A DNA stretch of 13,789 nucleotides, taken from the NCBI GenBank assembly GCA_964621445.1, contig CAZUNO010000044.1, forward strand, positions 1 to 13,789. The letters run 5' to 3'. The translations under genes were made by a program, and so were the position numbers. This stretch comes from CAZUNO01 sp964621445 [NCBI: Candidatus Hadarchaeota archaeon]. Its GTDB lineage: Archaea > CAYQAE01 > CAYVLA01. Positions 7,161 to 13,789 of this stretch are shown here, piece by piece. Positions within the stretch are counted from its first letter, which is position 1. Every line of letters begins with the position of its first letter. Under the pieces are notes generated by a model. It was not told where the DNA came from and did no database searches. It saw only the letters and a list, made by a program, of their open reading frames with translations.

Positions 7161-8954
7161 TTGGTACAGGACATCGCCCTAGTTCTGGCAGTACTTGCCG
7201 CTACCATAATCCTCTTCGTTAGCGAGAAGCTACGAGTAGATATTATCGCTCTAACGGTGATGATAACACTAGCTTGGCTTGGACTTGTATCTCCTCAACA
7301 AGCCCTGTCAGGTTTTGCAAGCAACGCGGTGATGTCCATGATAGGGGTCATGATTCTAGGATACGGCATCGATCGTTCGGGAATAATGAGCAGGATAACA
7401 AAACCCATAATCGATCTGACGGGGGAAAGTGAAAAACGTCTAATTGGCCTGGTTTCCAGCGTCGTGGGTCTGATGTCCGGCTTTATGCAGAACATTGGGG
7501 CCACTGCCCTTTTCCTCCCCGCGATGTTAAGGATATCCAAGAGGACGGACCTCGACCCCTCAAGGCTGCTAATGCCTATGGGTTTTGCCGCCATCCTTGG
7601 CGGCACTTTGACCATGGTTGGTTCCGGACCTCTAATAATATTGAATGACCTCCTCAAACAACAGGGATTGGAGACCTATGGGTTATTCGATGTAACCCCG
7701 ATAGGTTTGATCCTATTGGCATCGGGAATAGCGTATTTTTTGTCCATAGGAGGACACTTTCTCCCATCGGGAAAAGGAGGCCAAATCACCAAGGGAACTC
7801 AAAAGGATATTATGGATACCTGGGACCTCCCCAACACGGTTTTTGAATATGAGATCCCGGAAAACAGCCCCCTGGTGGGAAAGACCCGAGAGGAGGCCGG
7901 GTTTTGCGCAAATTATCAAGTAAATCTGATAGCCCTTGCCGAAGAGGGAGATGTGGTCTATGCGCCCTGGAGATATACCCACTTCTCCCCCCATCAGTTT
8001 ATTGCCATCCTCGGTGACGAGGAGGATGCCCAGTCACTGGCCCAGGACTTTGATCTGAAAAGGGTTAAGGACGAATCGCAATTTGAGGAGCTGAGAGAGG
8101 GAACCTTTGCCGGCTTCGCCGAGATAGTCATTCCGCCTCGATCATCGGTGGTCGGAAAGAGTATTCGTGATATCGCCATGCGAAAGAACCATGTTGTTGA
8201 GCCGGTAGTTCTACTCAGTGGTGAAATCGAGAAGAGAGGTGATTTCTCTGACAAGAAGCTTCAGGCCGGGGATGCGATGATAGTCCATGGCCGATGGGAA
8301 AACATAAAGGGGCTCGGGGAAAACCGGGAATTCGTTCTTGTCACCCCCGTGGAGGCCATGCAGGTAGGGGGCTCCCGAAGACCGGTGCCAGCCCTCATAT
8401 GCCTCATAAGTGCTTTGGCTCTGGCGGTGCTGGGCTTTCCTCTCTCCATTTCCCTTCTTACCGGGGCTGCAGGCATGGTTCTTTTTGGAGTTCTCTCCAT
8501 GGATGAGGCCTATAAAGCCATCGACTGGAGAGTGGTATTTCTTCTAGCTGGCCTTATCCCCCTTGGATTGGCCATGGAACAGACCGGGGCTGCGGAATTC
8601 ATTGCCAATGGGATGATGGGTCATCTCCAAAATGCCCATCCCCTACTGATACTCACGGCAATAGCCCTCCTGAGCACATTGTTCTCGCTTTTCATGTCAA
8701 ATGTTGCGGCAACCGTGGTTCTAGTGCCATTGGTGATAATTACGGGAAATCTGGTATCCATTGACTCGAGAGCGTTATGCCTGCTTGTAGCGGTTTGCGC
8801 CTCGAATTCCTTCATCCTCCCGACTCACCAGGTCAACGCCATGTTGCTTTCCCCCGGTGGATATAGCAACTCAGATTACATGAGGGCAGGCGGGCTGATG
8901 ACAATAATCTTCACAGCCATCTCGGTCTCTGTAATCTTTTTATGGTACATGTAA
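7161..8954 (+). CDS. SLC13/DASS-type anion permease with two internal TrkA-C (RCK_C) domains
   Basis: This 597-residue membrane transporter belongs to the ArsB/NhaD-like ion transporter superfamily, SLC13 branch, whose members move sulfate, dicarboxylates and related anions. The first membrane half spans about 1-200, with the QNIGATALFLP loop (110-120) and GGTLTMVGSGPL (147-158). Two soluble TrkA-C-like domains follow (about 226-300 and 316-397; LVGKTREEAG and VVGKSIRDIA mark their starts). The second membrane half covers about 408-597, with MSNVAATVVLVP (512-523) and ASNSFILPTHQVNA (547-560). RCK_C domains usually bind regulatory ligands. The start is the TTG at 7161, since an in-frame TGA lies at 7143-7145 and the first ATG would remove the first helix; no good Shine-Dalgarno site precedes it, so the message may be near-leaderless. 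Only 28 bases separate it from the persulfide dioxygenase gene, so a sulfur oxyanion is the likely substrate (inference). Confidence 0.88.
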   Translation: MVQDIALVLAVLAATIILFVSEKLRVDIIALTVMITLAWLGLVSPQQALSGFASNAVMSMIGVMILGYGIDRSGIMSRITKPIIDLTGESEKRLIGLVSSVVGLMSGFMQNIGATALFLPAMLRISKRTDLDPSRLLMPMGFAAILGGTLTMVGSGPLIILNDLLKQQGLETYGLFDVTPIGLILLASGIAYFLSIGGHFLPSGKGGQITKGTQKDIMDTWDLPNTVFEYEIPENSPLVGKTREEAGFCANYQVNLIALAEEGDVVYAPWRYTHFSPHQFIAILGDEEDAQSLAQDFDLKRVKDESQFEELREGTFAGFAEIVIPPRSSVVGKSIRDIAMRKNHVVEPVVLLSGEIEKRGDFSDKKLQAGDAMIVHGRWENIKGLGENREFVLVTPVEAMQVGGSRRPVPALICLISALALAVLGFPLSISLLTGAAGMVLFGVLSMDEAYKAIDWRVVFLLAGLIPLGLAMEQTGAAEFIANGMMGHLQNAHPLLILTAIALLSTLFSLFMSNVAATVVLVPLVIITGNLVSIDSRALCLLVAVCASNSFILPTHQVNAMLLSPGGYSNSDYMRAGGLMTIIFTAISVSVIFLWYM

Positions 8955-8982
8955 GCTCTCCTCAGCACTGGAAGCGGGAGTA

Positions 8983-10416
8983 ATGATAGTACAACAGTTT
9001 TTTGTGAACGGTATAGCCCATAATTCCTATCTTGTAGGGGGAACAGAGGAGTGCGCCATAGTAGATCCGCGGCGAGACGTAGGTATATACATAGATGCCG
9101 CCCAGGCTCTGGATATGAAGATAACCCAGATACTCGAAACCCATCTCCACGCCGATTTCATATCCGGGCACATTGACCTTAGGGAGGTTACCGGAGCTGA
9201 AATTGTGGCCCCGAAATCGGCCGAATGCGAGTTTGAACATCAGCCGGTTTCGGAGGGAGATAGCTTTCAAATCGAGGAAATGAATTTCGAGGTCCTGGAA
9301 ACGCCCGGGCATACCCCGGAGCACGTTTCATATGTGGTATCCGATTCGGCTCGGGGAGAGGATCCGGTCGGCGTTTTTTGCGGGGATACTCTATTCGTCG
9401 GCGATGTGGGTCGCCCGGACCTTTTCCCGGGAAGGGCAGAGGAGTTAGCATCCAGTCTTTACGACAGCCTTCATGAGAAGCTTCTGCAGTTACCCGATTC
9501 TTGTGAAGTATATCCGGCCCACGGCGCTGGCTCCCTCTGTGGAAGGGCCATGGGAGCAAAGAGAAGAAGCACCATAGGGTATGAGAGGAAATACAACTCC
9601 CCGCTTCAGATAGATGATCGGGATGAAATTGTGGAGTCCCTGACAACCAACATGCCGGGTGCCCCCGACCATTTCAGCCGCTGCAGCGGCATAAATCGGG
9701 ACGGGCCGGCCCTAATTAAGGATCTCCCAAACCCTTCCCCAATCGACGCCCATGATTTCAGGGAGAGATCGGAAAGAAACGATACAATTGTCCTGGATGT
9801 CAGGAGTTATGATGCCTTTGGCGGTCAGCATGTTCCCAATGCCTATCATAACGACATAACTGGCAATTTCGCGACCTTCGCCGGATGGATGCTGCCTCCT
9901 GATTCCGAGATCCTAATCATAGCTTCAGACTCTGAACAAGCAGAAGAGGCAACGATGTGGCTTAGGCGCGTTGGATTGGACGGAACCCGAGGGTATCTTG
10001 ACGGTGGGATGCACTCCTGGAATATCGCTGGCTTCCCAACCAATCATGTTCCACAGATCTCGGTGATAGAGTTCCATAAAATGATTGACAAGGAGAAGGA
10101 GATGGTATTGGTTGACGTACGTGGACACTCCGAGTTCAAGGGACACCGGATAGAGGGTTCCATGAATATTCCAGCACCGGATCTCAGAACCCGACACGAG
10201 GAACTTGATCCTGAGATGCCCACGGTCCTCATGTGTAGCAGTGGACGTAGATCGAGTTTGGCAGCCAGTATCCTCAAACAACACGGGTTCCAGAATCTGT
10301 ACAACCTCGCTGGAGGTATGACCGGGTACAGCGCAGCCGGATATGCGCCAAAATGCAAGTTCTGTGCCATTCCCCACGGTCCGAGTTTCCTGGGGAAGGA
10401 GGAAATTGCAGCCTAG
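8983..10416 (+). CDS. Persulfide dioxygenase (ETHE1-like MBL fold) fused to two rhodanese domains, CstB-like
   Basis: The product has 477 residues. The N-terminal metallo-beta-lactamase domain (about 1-240) resembles glutathione- or low-molecular-weight-persulfide dioxygenases: THLHADF (53-59), H110 in TPGHTPEH, D135 in CGDTLFVGD and H180 in YPAHG. H54, H110 and D135 match the mononuclear iron ligands of ETHE1. A first rhodanese domain (about 252-352) has no cysteine at the active loop (IIASDSEQ, 312-319) and is probably inactive in transfer. The second (about 357-455) has the full loop MCSSGRRS with C418. This order of dioxygenase, pseudo-rhodanese and rhodanese is that of staphylococcal CstB, which turns persulfides into thiosulfate. 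The tail carries a CxxC pair (C458, C461). The enzyme probably acts in the cytoplasm on persulfides and needs O2. It sits in an operon with SLC13 upstream and the YeeE genes downstream. Confidence 0.9.
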   Translation: MIVQQFFVNGIAHNSYLVGGTEECAIVDPRRDVGIYIDAAQALDMKITQILETHLHADFISGHIDLREVTGAEIVAPKSAECEFEHQPVSEGDSFQIEEMNFEVLETPGHTPEHVSYVVSDSARGEDPVGVFCGDTLFVGDVGRPDLFPGRAEELASSLYDSLHEKLLQLPDSCEVYPAHGAGSLCGRAMGAKRRSTIGYERKYNSPLQIDDRDEIVESLTTNMPGAPDHFSRCSGINRDGPALIKDLPNPSPIDAHDFRERSERNDTIVLDVRSYDAFGGQHVPNAYHNDITGNFATFAGWMLPPDSEILIIASDSEQAEEATMWLRRVGLDGTRGYLDGGMHSWNIAGFPTNHVPQISVIEFHKMIDKEKEMVLVDVRGHSEFKGHRIEGSMNIPAPDLRTRHEELDPEMPTVLMCSSGRRSSLAASILKQHGFQNLYNLAGGMTGYSAAGYAPKCKFCAIPHGPSFLGKEEIAA

Positions 10417-10428
10417 CAAGTGTTAGCT

Positions 10429-10435
10429 GGGGGTG
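10429..10435 (+). promoter_or_regulatory. Ribosome-binding site fixing a GTG start
   Basis: GGGGGTG lies five bases before the GTG at 10441 and supports that codon as the start of the first YeeE/YedE half. The site falls in the 24-base gap after the dioxygenase stop. Confidence 0.5.
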
Positions 10436-10440
10436 TTTAG

Positions 10441-10959
10441 GTGCAATGGTTCGCCGCGGAGCAATGGTCGCCGTACGTTGTTGGCGCCCTTATCGGTGCC
10501 CTAAGTTGGTTTGCATTTCTTGTTTCCAATAAGCCGTTGGGGTGCTCAACCGCATTCGCACGTACCGGGGGCATGGTTGAGCGTCTTTTTAGAGGAAATA
10601 AGGTCCTTGAGAAGGCCTATTACCAGAAGTTCGTTCCAACCGTGGACTGGGAATGGATGCTGGTCCTGGGCGTTGTGATAGGTGCCTTCATATCTTCGAT
10701 GCTTTCCGGCGTTTTCGACATAAGATGGGTCCCTGACAGATGGATTGAAACCTTTGGGGAGGCAATAGGGCCCAGAATTATGGTGGCCCTCATAGGTGGA
10801 TTTTTCATGGGACTGGGTTCCAGGTGGGCTGGCGGCTGTACCAGCGGCCACGGCATTAGCGGCGCACTTCAGCTAACGGTTAGCAGTTGGCTAGCTGCCA
10901 TATGCTTCTTCGTGGGAGGAATAGTAACTGCGATGTTTTTTTATGGCTTTTGGCCCTAA
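10441..10959 (+). CDS. YeeE/YedE family sulfur transporter, first half-protein
   Basis: The 172-residue membrane protein corresponds to the N-terminal half of YeeE/YedE (DUF395) proteins, whose E. coli and Spirochaeta members (TsuA) import thiosulfate. Hydrophobic segments lie at about 12-29, 73-91, 111-128 and 145-170. Two family cysteines are present: C35 in KPLGCSTAFA and C133 in AGGCTSGHG. In TsuA such cysteines line the path and contact the substrate. The third family cysteine is in the next gene, so the two proteins probably form one functional transporter. The start is a GTG. The gene ends 13 bases before its partner, whose ribosome-binding site overlaps this stop. The linked persulfide dioxygenase points to thiosulfate or sulfane-sulfur transport, though direction and exact substrate are inferred. 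Confidence 0.9.
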   Translation: MQWFAAEQWSPYVVGALIGALSWFAFLVSNKPLGCSTAFARTGGMVERLFRGNKVLEKAYYQKFVPTVDWEWMLVLGVVIGAFISSMLSGVFDIRWVPDRWIETFGEAIGPRIMVALIGGFFMGLGSRWAGGCTSGHGISGALQLTVSSWLAAICFFVGGIVTAMFFYGFWP

Positions 10960-10966
10960 GGAGTGA
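10958..10966 (+). promoter_or_regulatory. Ribosome-binding site overlapping a stop codon
   Basis: AAGGAGTGA is a near-perfect Shine-Dalgarno sequence that overlaps the TAA of the first YeeE half and sits six bases before the ATG at 10973, as expected for coupled translation of the two halves. Confidence 0.6.
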
Positions 10967-10972
10967 GAATCA

Positions 10973-11530
10973 ATGCTAACAAACTTACATGAGAGAAAAG
11001 ACCTCCAACTCGTTTTGGGATTGGTCATTGGGATCGTTTTTGGTTTTCTTCTCCAGAAAGGAGGGGTGACTGTCTATGATGTCATCATCGGCCAACTCCT
11101 TCTTACGGATTTCACCGTGGTCAAGATCATGCTTACCGCGGTTGTAGTTGGAATGCTTGGTATATATGCACTGAGAGGTCTGGGACTTGCGGAGCTGCAT
11201 CCCAAGCCAGGTTCCGTCGGCTCATCCATAGTTGGCGGTTTGCTTTTTGGAGTAGGTTTTGCACTTCTAGGTTACTGCCCGGGAACGGTGGCCGGGGCGG
11301 TTGGTCAGGGGTCCTTGGATGCACTGCTGGGAGGCGTGGTGGGAGCCCTAATCGGCGCTTGGGTTTTTGCGGCTATATATCCAAAGCTTATGGATACCAT
11401 TCTGAATAAGGGTGATTTCGGCATGGTCACCCTGCCCGAGCTGCTGAAGGTCAACGCCTGGTTGGTGGTAATACCAGTAGCTCTGATAATCACGGGGCTC
11501 TTATGGTGGCTTGAGAGCCTAGGATTGTGA
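10973..11530 (+). CDS. YeeE/YedE family sulfur transporter, second half-protein
   Basis: The 185-residue membrane protein matches the C-terminal half of YeeE/YedE transporters. It has the hallmark GYCPGTVAGA (100-109) with C102, the position of the third functional cysteine in TsuA-like proteins, and hydrophobic segments at about 12-27, 51-70, 84-100, 115-135 and 161-180. It presumably pairs with the preceding half-protein to build the conducting unit for thiosulfate or a related sulfane-sulfur species. The ATG is well supported by AAGGAGTGA six bases upstream. It is followed 19 bases later by the DUF1622 gene. Separate half-size YeeE proteins are common in prokaryotes, so the split is natural and not a frameshift: each half has its own ribosome-binding site and stop. 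Confidence 0.9.
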   Translation: MLTNLHERKDLQLVLGLVIGIVFGFLLQKGGVTVYDVIIGQLLLTDFTVVKIMLTAVVVGMLGIYALRGLGLAELHPKPGSVGSSIVGGLLFGVGFALLGYCPGTVAGAVGQGSLDALLGGVVGALIGAWVFAAIYPKLMDTILNKGDFGMVTLPELLKVNAWLVVIPVALIITGLLWWLESLGL

Positions 11531-11549
11531 TGTAGATTACCTCTATGGG

Positions 11550-11909
11550 ATGAGTTTAGTGATAGAGATAGTTGAAACCGCCATAGGCTATGCGGCGATA
11601 TTTGCGGAAGCGATTGCCGCCGTGGTGATAATAGTTGGCGCGGTCCACACGCTTTGGATATACCTTAAATCATTTATCAAATGTAGAGACGAATCCAGGG
11701 GACTTATTGGAGGGAGAATAAGACTTGGACACTCACTTGTTCTGGGCCTTGAATTTCTTATTGCTGCAGCTATTTTAAAAACCGCGGTTTCCCCGCAGTG
11801 GAAGGATATCTGGCAGTTAGCCGTAATTGTAGGCATCAGGACCGTCCTGGACTATTTCTTAACCTGGGAACTGGAGAAAAGCGAGGAGGACCTAAACGAA
11901 ATGGAATAA
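11550..11909 (+). CDS. DUF1622 family small membrane protein
   Basis: This 119-residue integral membrane protein has three hydrophobic segments (about 12-37, 62-80 and 88-104). It carries the conserved DUF1622 stretches IRLGHSLVLGLEFLIAA (57-73), ILKTAVSP (75-82) and VGIRTVLDYFL (94-104), and an acidic C-terminal tail. The function of the family is not known. The ATG lies 19 bases after the second YeeE gene, so it is probably the last gene of that operon, but its ribosome-binding site is weak and family members occur in many contexts. A role in ion or redox balance at the membrane would fit the surroundings but is only a guess. Confidence 0.85.
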   Translation: MSLVIEIVETAIGYAAIFAEAIAAVVIIVGAVHTLWIYLKSFIKCRDESRGLIGGRIRLGHSLVLGLEFLIAAAILKTAVSPQWKDIWQLAVIVGIRTVLDYFLTWELEKSEEDLNEME

Positions 11910-11990
11910 CCGGGGATTCTAAAGGCCATAGTAATTAACGACAAATACGCAGTTCCATACGGAAATTAAAGGCTTCTTGAGGTAATTGAG
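11910..11990 (+). promoter_or_regulatory. Intergenic region with likely promoter and ribosome-binding site of corA
   Basis: This 81-base AT-richer gap separates the DUF1622 gene from corA. GAGGT at 11979-11983 lies seven bases before the ATG at 11991 and is a good Shine-Dalgarno site. GGAAATTAAAGG (11961-11972), about 20-30 bases before the ATG, could be a BRE/TATA-type element. No terminator hairpin is evident. Confidence 0.35.
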
Positions 11991-13049
11991 ATGAGCGGCA
12001 GTAAGATGACCCCATCAAAAAAGACCAAAATGCCTCCAGCAACACTGGTCTCAAGTAATGATATGGAGGTTTCGGATCTTCCAATGCGTTTAATTGATTA
12101 TCAGGAATCTGATGTGAAGGAAAGGTTAATCGAAGAGGTCGGAGAGGCCTCTCCGTTCAAATCTTCCCCAACCGTCACCTGGATAGATGCATATGCAGTT
12201 GGAGCGCAGCGTCTTGGGGAGATCGGACAAATATTTGACATACATCCCCTAGTATTGGAGGACATCCAAACCGACCAAAGACCAAAGATGGAGAACTTTG
12301 ACGACTATTTCTTTATTGTACTCAAGATGCTTGATTATGACCCGGAGAAGAGGGAAGTAACAAAGGAACATGTTTGCCTAATTCTCCGAGAGAATCTGGT
12401 AATGTCCTTCCAGGAGAGGGAGGGGGATGTTTTCGATCCTATACGGGAAAGGATAAGAACGGGAAAGGGCCGAATAAGAAGCATGGGGGCCGATTACCTT
12501 GCCTATTCCCTAATGGATGCCATTGTGGATCATTATTTCACAATACTGGAGAGACTTACTGATAGAATTGAGGATATGGAAGAGGAACTGATCTCAGATC
12601 CATCTCAAAAAACCTTAGCAACCATACATCGCTCTAAACGAGACCTAATTGACCTTAGGAAAGCAATCTGGCCATTAAGAGAGGTGATCGCCGGAATTGA
12701 GAGGTCGGAGTCCCCCCTTGTCCGTGAGGAAACCCTTCCCTTTTTCCGCGACCTATATGATCACGCCATACAGATCATGGATACCACGGAGAGCCTTAGA
12801 GACATGGTCTCCGGAATGCTTGACATCTACCTCTCAATCGTGAGTAATAGAATGAATGAGGTAATGAAGGTATTGACCATTATAGCCACCATATTCATAC
12901 CTCTAACCTTCATTGCCGGAATTTACGGCATGAACTTCGTATTTATGCCCGAGCTAGATATGAAGTACGGTTACTTCGGGGTGCTGTCCGTTATGCTCTC
13001 TATTGGAGCCATCATGACATTATACTTTCACAGGAAAGGGTGGCTTTAG
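11991..13049 (+). CDS. corA: CorA family magnesium/divalent-cation channel
   Basis: The 352-residue product is a homopentameric channel subunit for Mg2+ (also Co2+ or Ni2+ in relatives). A large cytoplasmic domain (about 1-290) is followed by TM1 (about 293-312), the signature YGMNF (312-316) with the adjacent MPEL loop, and TM2 (about 328-346), ending in a short basic tail. Length and sequence closely follow Thermotoga maritima CorA (351 residues, from memory), including IHPLVLEDI (84-92), FDPIRERIR (148-156), LRKAIWPLREV (222-232), FFRDLYDHAIQI (251-262) and KVLTIIATIF (293-302). D91 and D254 appear to match the two aspartates of the regulatory Mg2+ site there, so normal Mg2+-dependent closure is expected. 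It has its own ribosome-binding site and probably its own promoter. Its TAG stop overlaps the stop of the converging hydrolase gene. Confidence 0.95.
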   Translation: MSGSKMTPSKKTKMPPATLVSSNDMEVSDLPMRLIDYQESDVKERLIEEVGEASPFKSSPTVTWIDAYAVGAQRLGEIGQIFDIHPLVLEDIQTDQRPKMENFDDYFFIVLKMLDYDPEKREVTKEHVCLILRENLVMSFQEREGDVFDPIRERIRTGKGRIRSMGADYLAYSLMDAIVDHYFTILERLTDRIEDMEEELISDPSQKTLATIHRSKRDLIDLRKAIWPLREVIAGIERSESPLVREETLPFFRDLYDHAIQIMDTTESLRDMVSGMLDIYLSIVSNRMNEVMKVLTIIATIFIPLTFIAGIYGMNFVFMPELDMKYGYFGVLSVMLSIGAIMTLYFHRKGWL

Positions 13050-13789
13050 CATTCAGGAAATTGCCTGCTAAGCCATTCATGTGCAAGCTCCTGGTTCAGG
13101 ACATGCCCTCCTGGATAACTGACATAATCGCATCTATCTCCATAATTGAACATATCATATATGCTGCGGAGCTTCTCGAAGGTTTTCATCGCGTCATTAT
13201 CATCCAGGCAGGGATCATCAACTCCTTTCTGGATCTGCAGTGGTCTGGGGGCTATACAACCGGCGATATCCACCATATCGAAATATCTTGGCCAGTCTCG
13301 AATCGAGTAACACTGGCAATTCCTCTTATCAATTAGCAGGGATCTAAATGAGGAAAGAAAACCGGCCGAAACGCAAGCGGCAATTCCCGTTTCCATGGCT
13401 GCAAGATACAGGGATATTTCCCCACCCATGGAGAGGCCCAATGTCCCAATCTTTCGATCATCGACCTCCTCCAGCTCCAAGGCTAGTTCGTATGCTAAAC
13501 GGGCATCGTATAGTCTGGCTGCAATAAGGGTCACTCCCAGAGCATCCCCTTCGATCGACCACTCCCTGCAAATGTTTCTCCAGTCCGGCCCTAACCCCTT
13601 GGTTTCCCTTTCCATATAACCGTATAGAATGGGAGCTATTACCCGGTAGCCGTACCTTGGCATCTCCATTAGATATGAGTAAATTCCCGAAAAGGGATCA
13701 TACCCATGTCCATGCAGGGTAATGAGGGTTATTCCATTGTAATTCCTGGGATCAAAAATCTCATATATGGGCTGAGAGTCCCATTGGCC
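13046..13789 (-). CDS. Alpha/beta-hydrolase (dienelactone hydrolase/esterase-like), 5' end beyond window
   Basis: A partial gene: 247 codons are visible and the frame stays open to the right edge, so the true start lies outside. A methionine codon at 13669 is internal, because the 40 codons upstream encode the first core strand and the oxyanion-hole motif LHGHG. In the visible protein the nucleophile is the serine of GLSMGG (Ser120 of the visible part). The acid is probably an aspartate in KGVDDP, and the base is the histidine of PGGHV (His229). Together these form a complete Ser-Asp-His triad. The spacing suits a dienelactone-hydrolase or acetyl-xylan-esterase-like enzyme; substrate is unknown and no signal peptide can be judged. 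The TAA stop (13046-13048) overlaps the corA stop on the other strand. Confidence 0.85.
   Translation of the reverse strand, partial: GQWDSQPIYEIFDPRNYNGITLITLHGHGYDPFSGIYSYLMEMPRYGYRVIAPILYGYMERETKGLGPDWRNICREWSIEGDALGVTLIAARLYDARLAYELALELEEVDDRKIGTLGLSMGGEISLYLAAMETGIAACVSAGFLSSFRSLLIDKRNCQCYSIRDWPRYFDMVDIAGCIAPRPLQIQKGVDDPCLDDNDAMKTFEKLRSIYDMFNYGDRCDYVSYPGGHVLNQELAHEWLSRQFPEC

Noticed and set aside
8962-9646. Minus-strand open frames opposite the persulfide dioxygenase gene
   Set aside because: They lie antisense to a strongly supported coding frame and carry no recognisable motif.
10930-10975. Frameshift splitting one full-length YeeE gene
   Set aside because: The two halves each have a stop or start and a strong ribosome-binding site, and separate half-size YeeE proteins are a normal arrangement.
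13046-13669. Complete 207-residue hydrolase starting at the ATG at 13669
   Set aside because: The frame continues upstream to the window edge and those 40 codons encode the oxyanion-hole motif LHGHG, so the start is outside the window.
1-13789. CRISPR arrays, tRNA or rRNA genes, insertion sequences or phage genes
   Set aside because: No regularly spaced repeats, cloverleaf-like sequence, transposase or integrase motifs or terminal inverted repeats were seen on either strand by eye.

Overview
The window is a roughly 50% GC, gene-dense stretch of prokaryotic chromosome carrying ten recognisable protein genes. It is dominated by membrane transport, ion homeostasis and sulfur chemistry. An archaeal source, probably a euryarchaeote, seems most likely. 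Points in favour are frequent AGA/AGG and ATA codons, TTG and GTG starts beside GGAGG/GGTG-type Shine-Dalgarno sites, an archaeal-looking HD phosphohydrolase, and a DUF389 protein in one operon with a Usp protein and a P-type ATPase. No rRNA, tRNA or informational gene is present to settle it, so an anaerobic bacterium cannot be excluded.

Layout. Bases 1-445 hold no convincing gene, only an open frame running in from the left edge and the leader of an MscS-type channel gene (446-1513, +). That channel gene converges, with a 4-base gap, on a leftward cluster of four genes (7062 down to 1518). In transcription order these are an HD-domain phosphohydrolase, a DUF389 membrane protein, a tandem universal-stress-protein-like protein and a P-type ATPase whose membrane core resembles the Na+,K+-ATPase (P2C) class. 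A 98-base divergent promoter region with a dyad (7063-7160) separates this cluster from a rightward cluster (7161-11909): an SLC13-type permease with two TrkA-C domains, a persulfide dioxygenase fused to two rhodanese domains (CstB-like architecture), two half-size YeeE/YedE sulfur transporters and a DUF1622 membrane protein. A CorA divalent-cation channel (11991-13049, +) follows. It overlaps tail-to-tail by 4 bases with an alpha/beta hydrolase gene that runs off the right edge on the minus strand.

How the genes may work together (inference). The rightward cluster looks like a self-contained reactive-sulfur module: YeeE/YedE proteins move thiosulfate or sulfane sulfur, the dioxygenase-rhodanese fusion oxidises persulfide sulfur and transfers sulfane sulfur, and the SLC13 permease moves an oxyanion such as sulfite, sulfate or thiosulfate. 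The leftward cluster looks like a regulated monovalent-cation pump unit, with the ligand-binding-like Usp protein translated immediately before the ATPase. MscS, CorA and DUF1622 complete an ion and osmotic homeostasis neighbourhood. The parts most worth testing are the P2C-like pump with its Usp partner and the SLC13/PDO-rhodanese/split-YeeE cassette.
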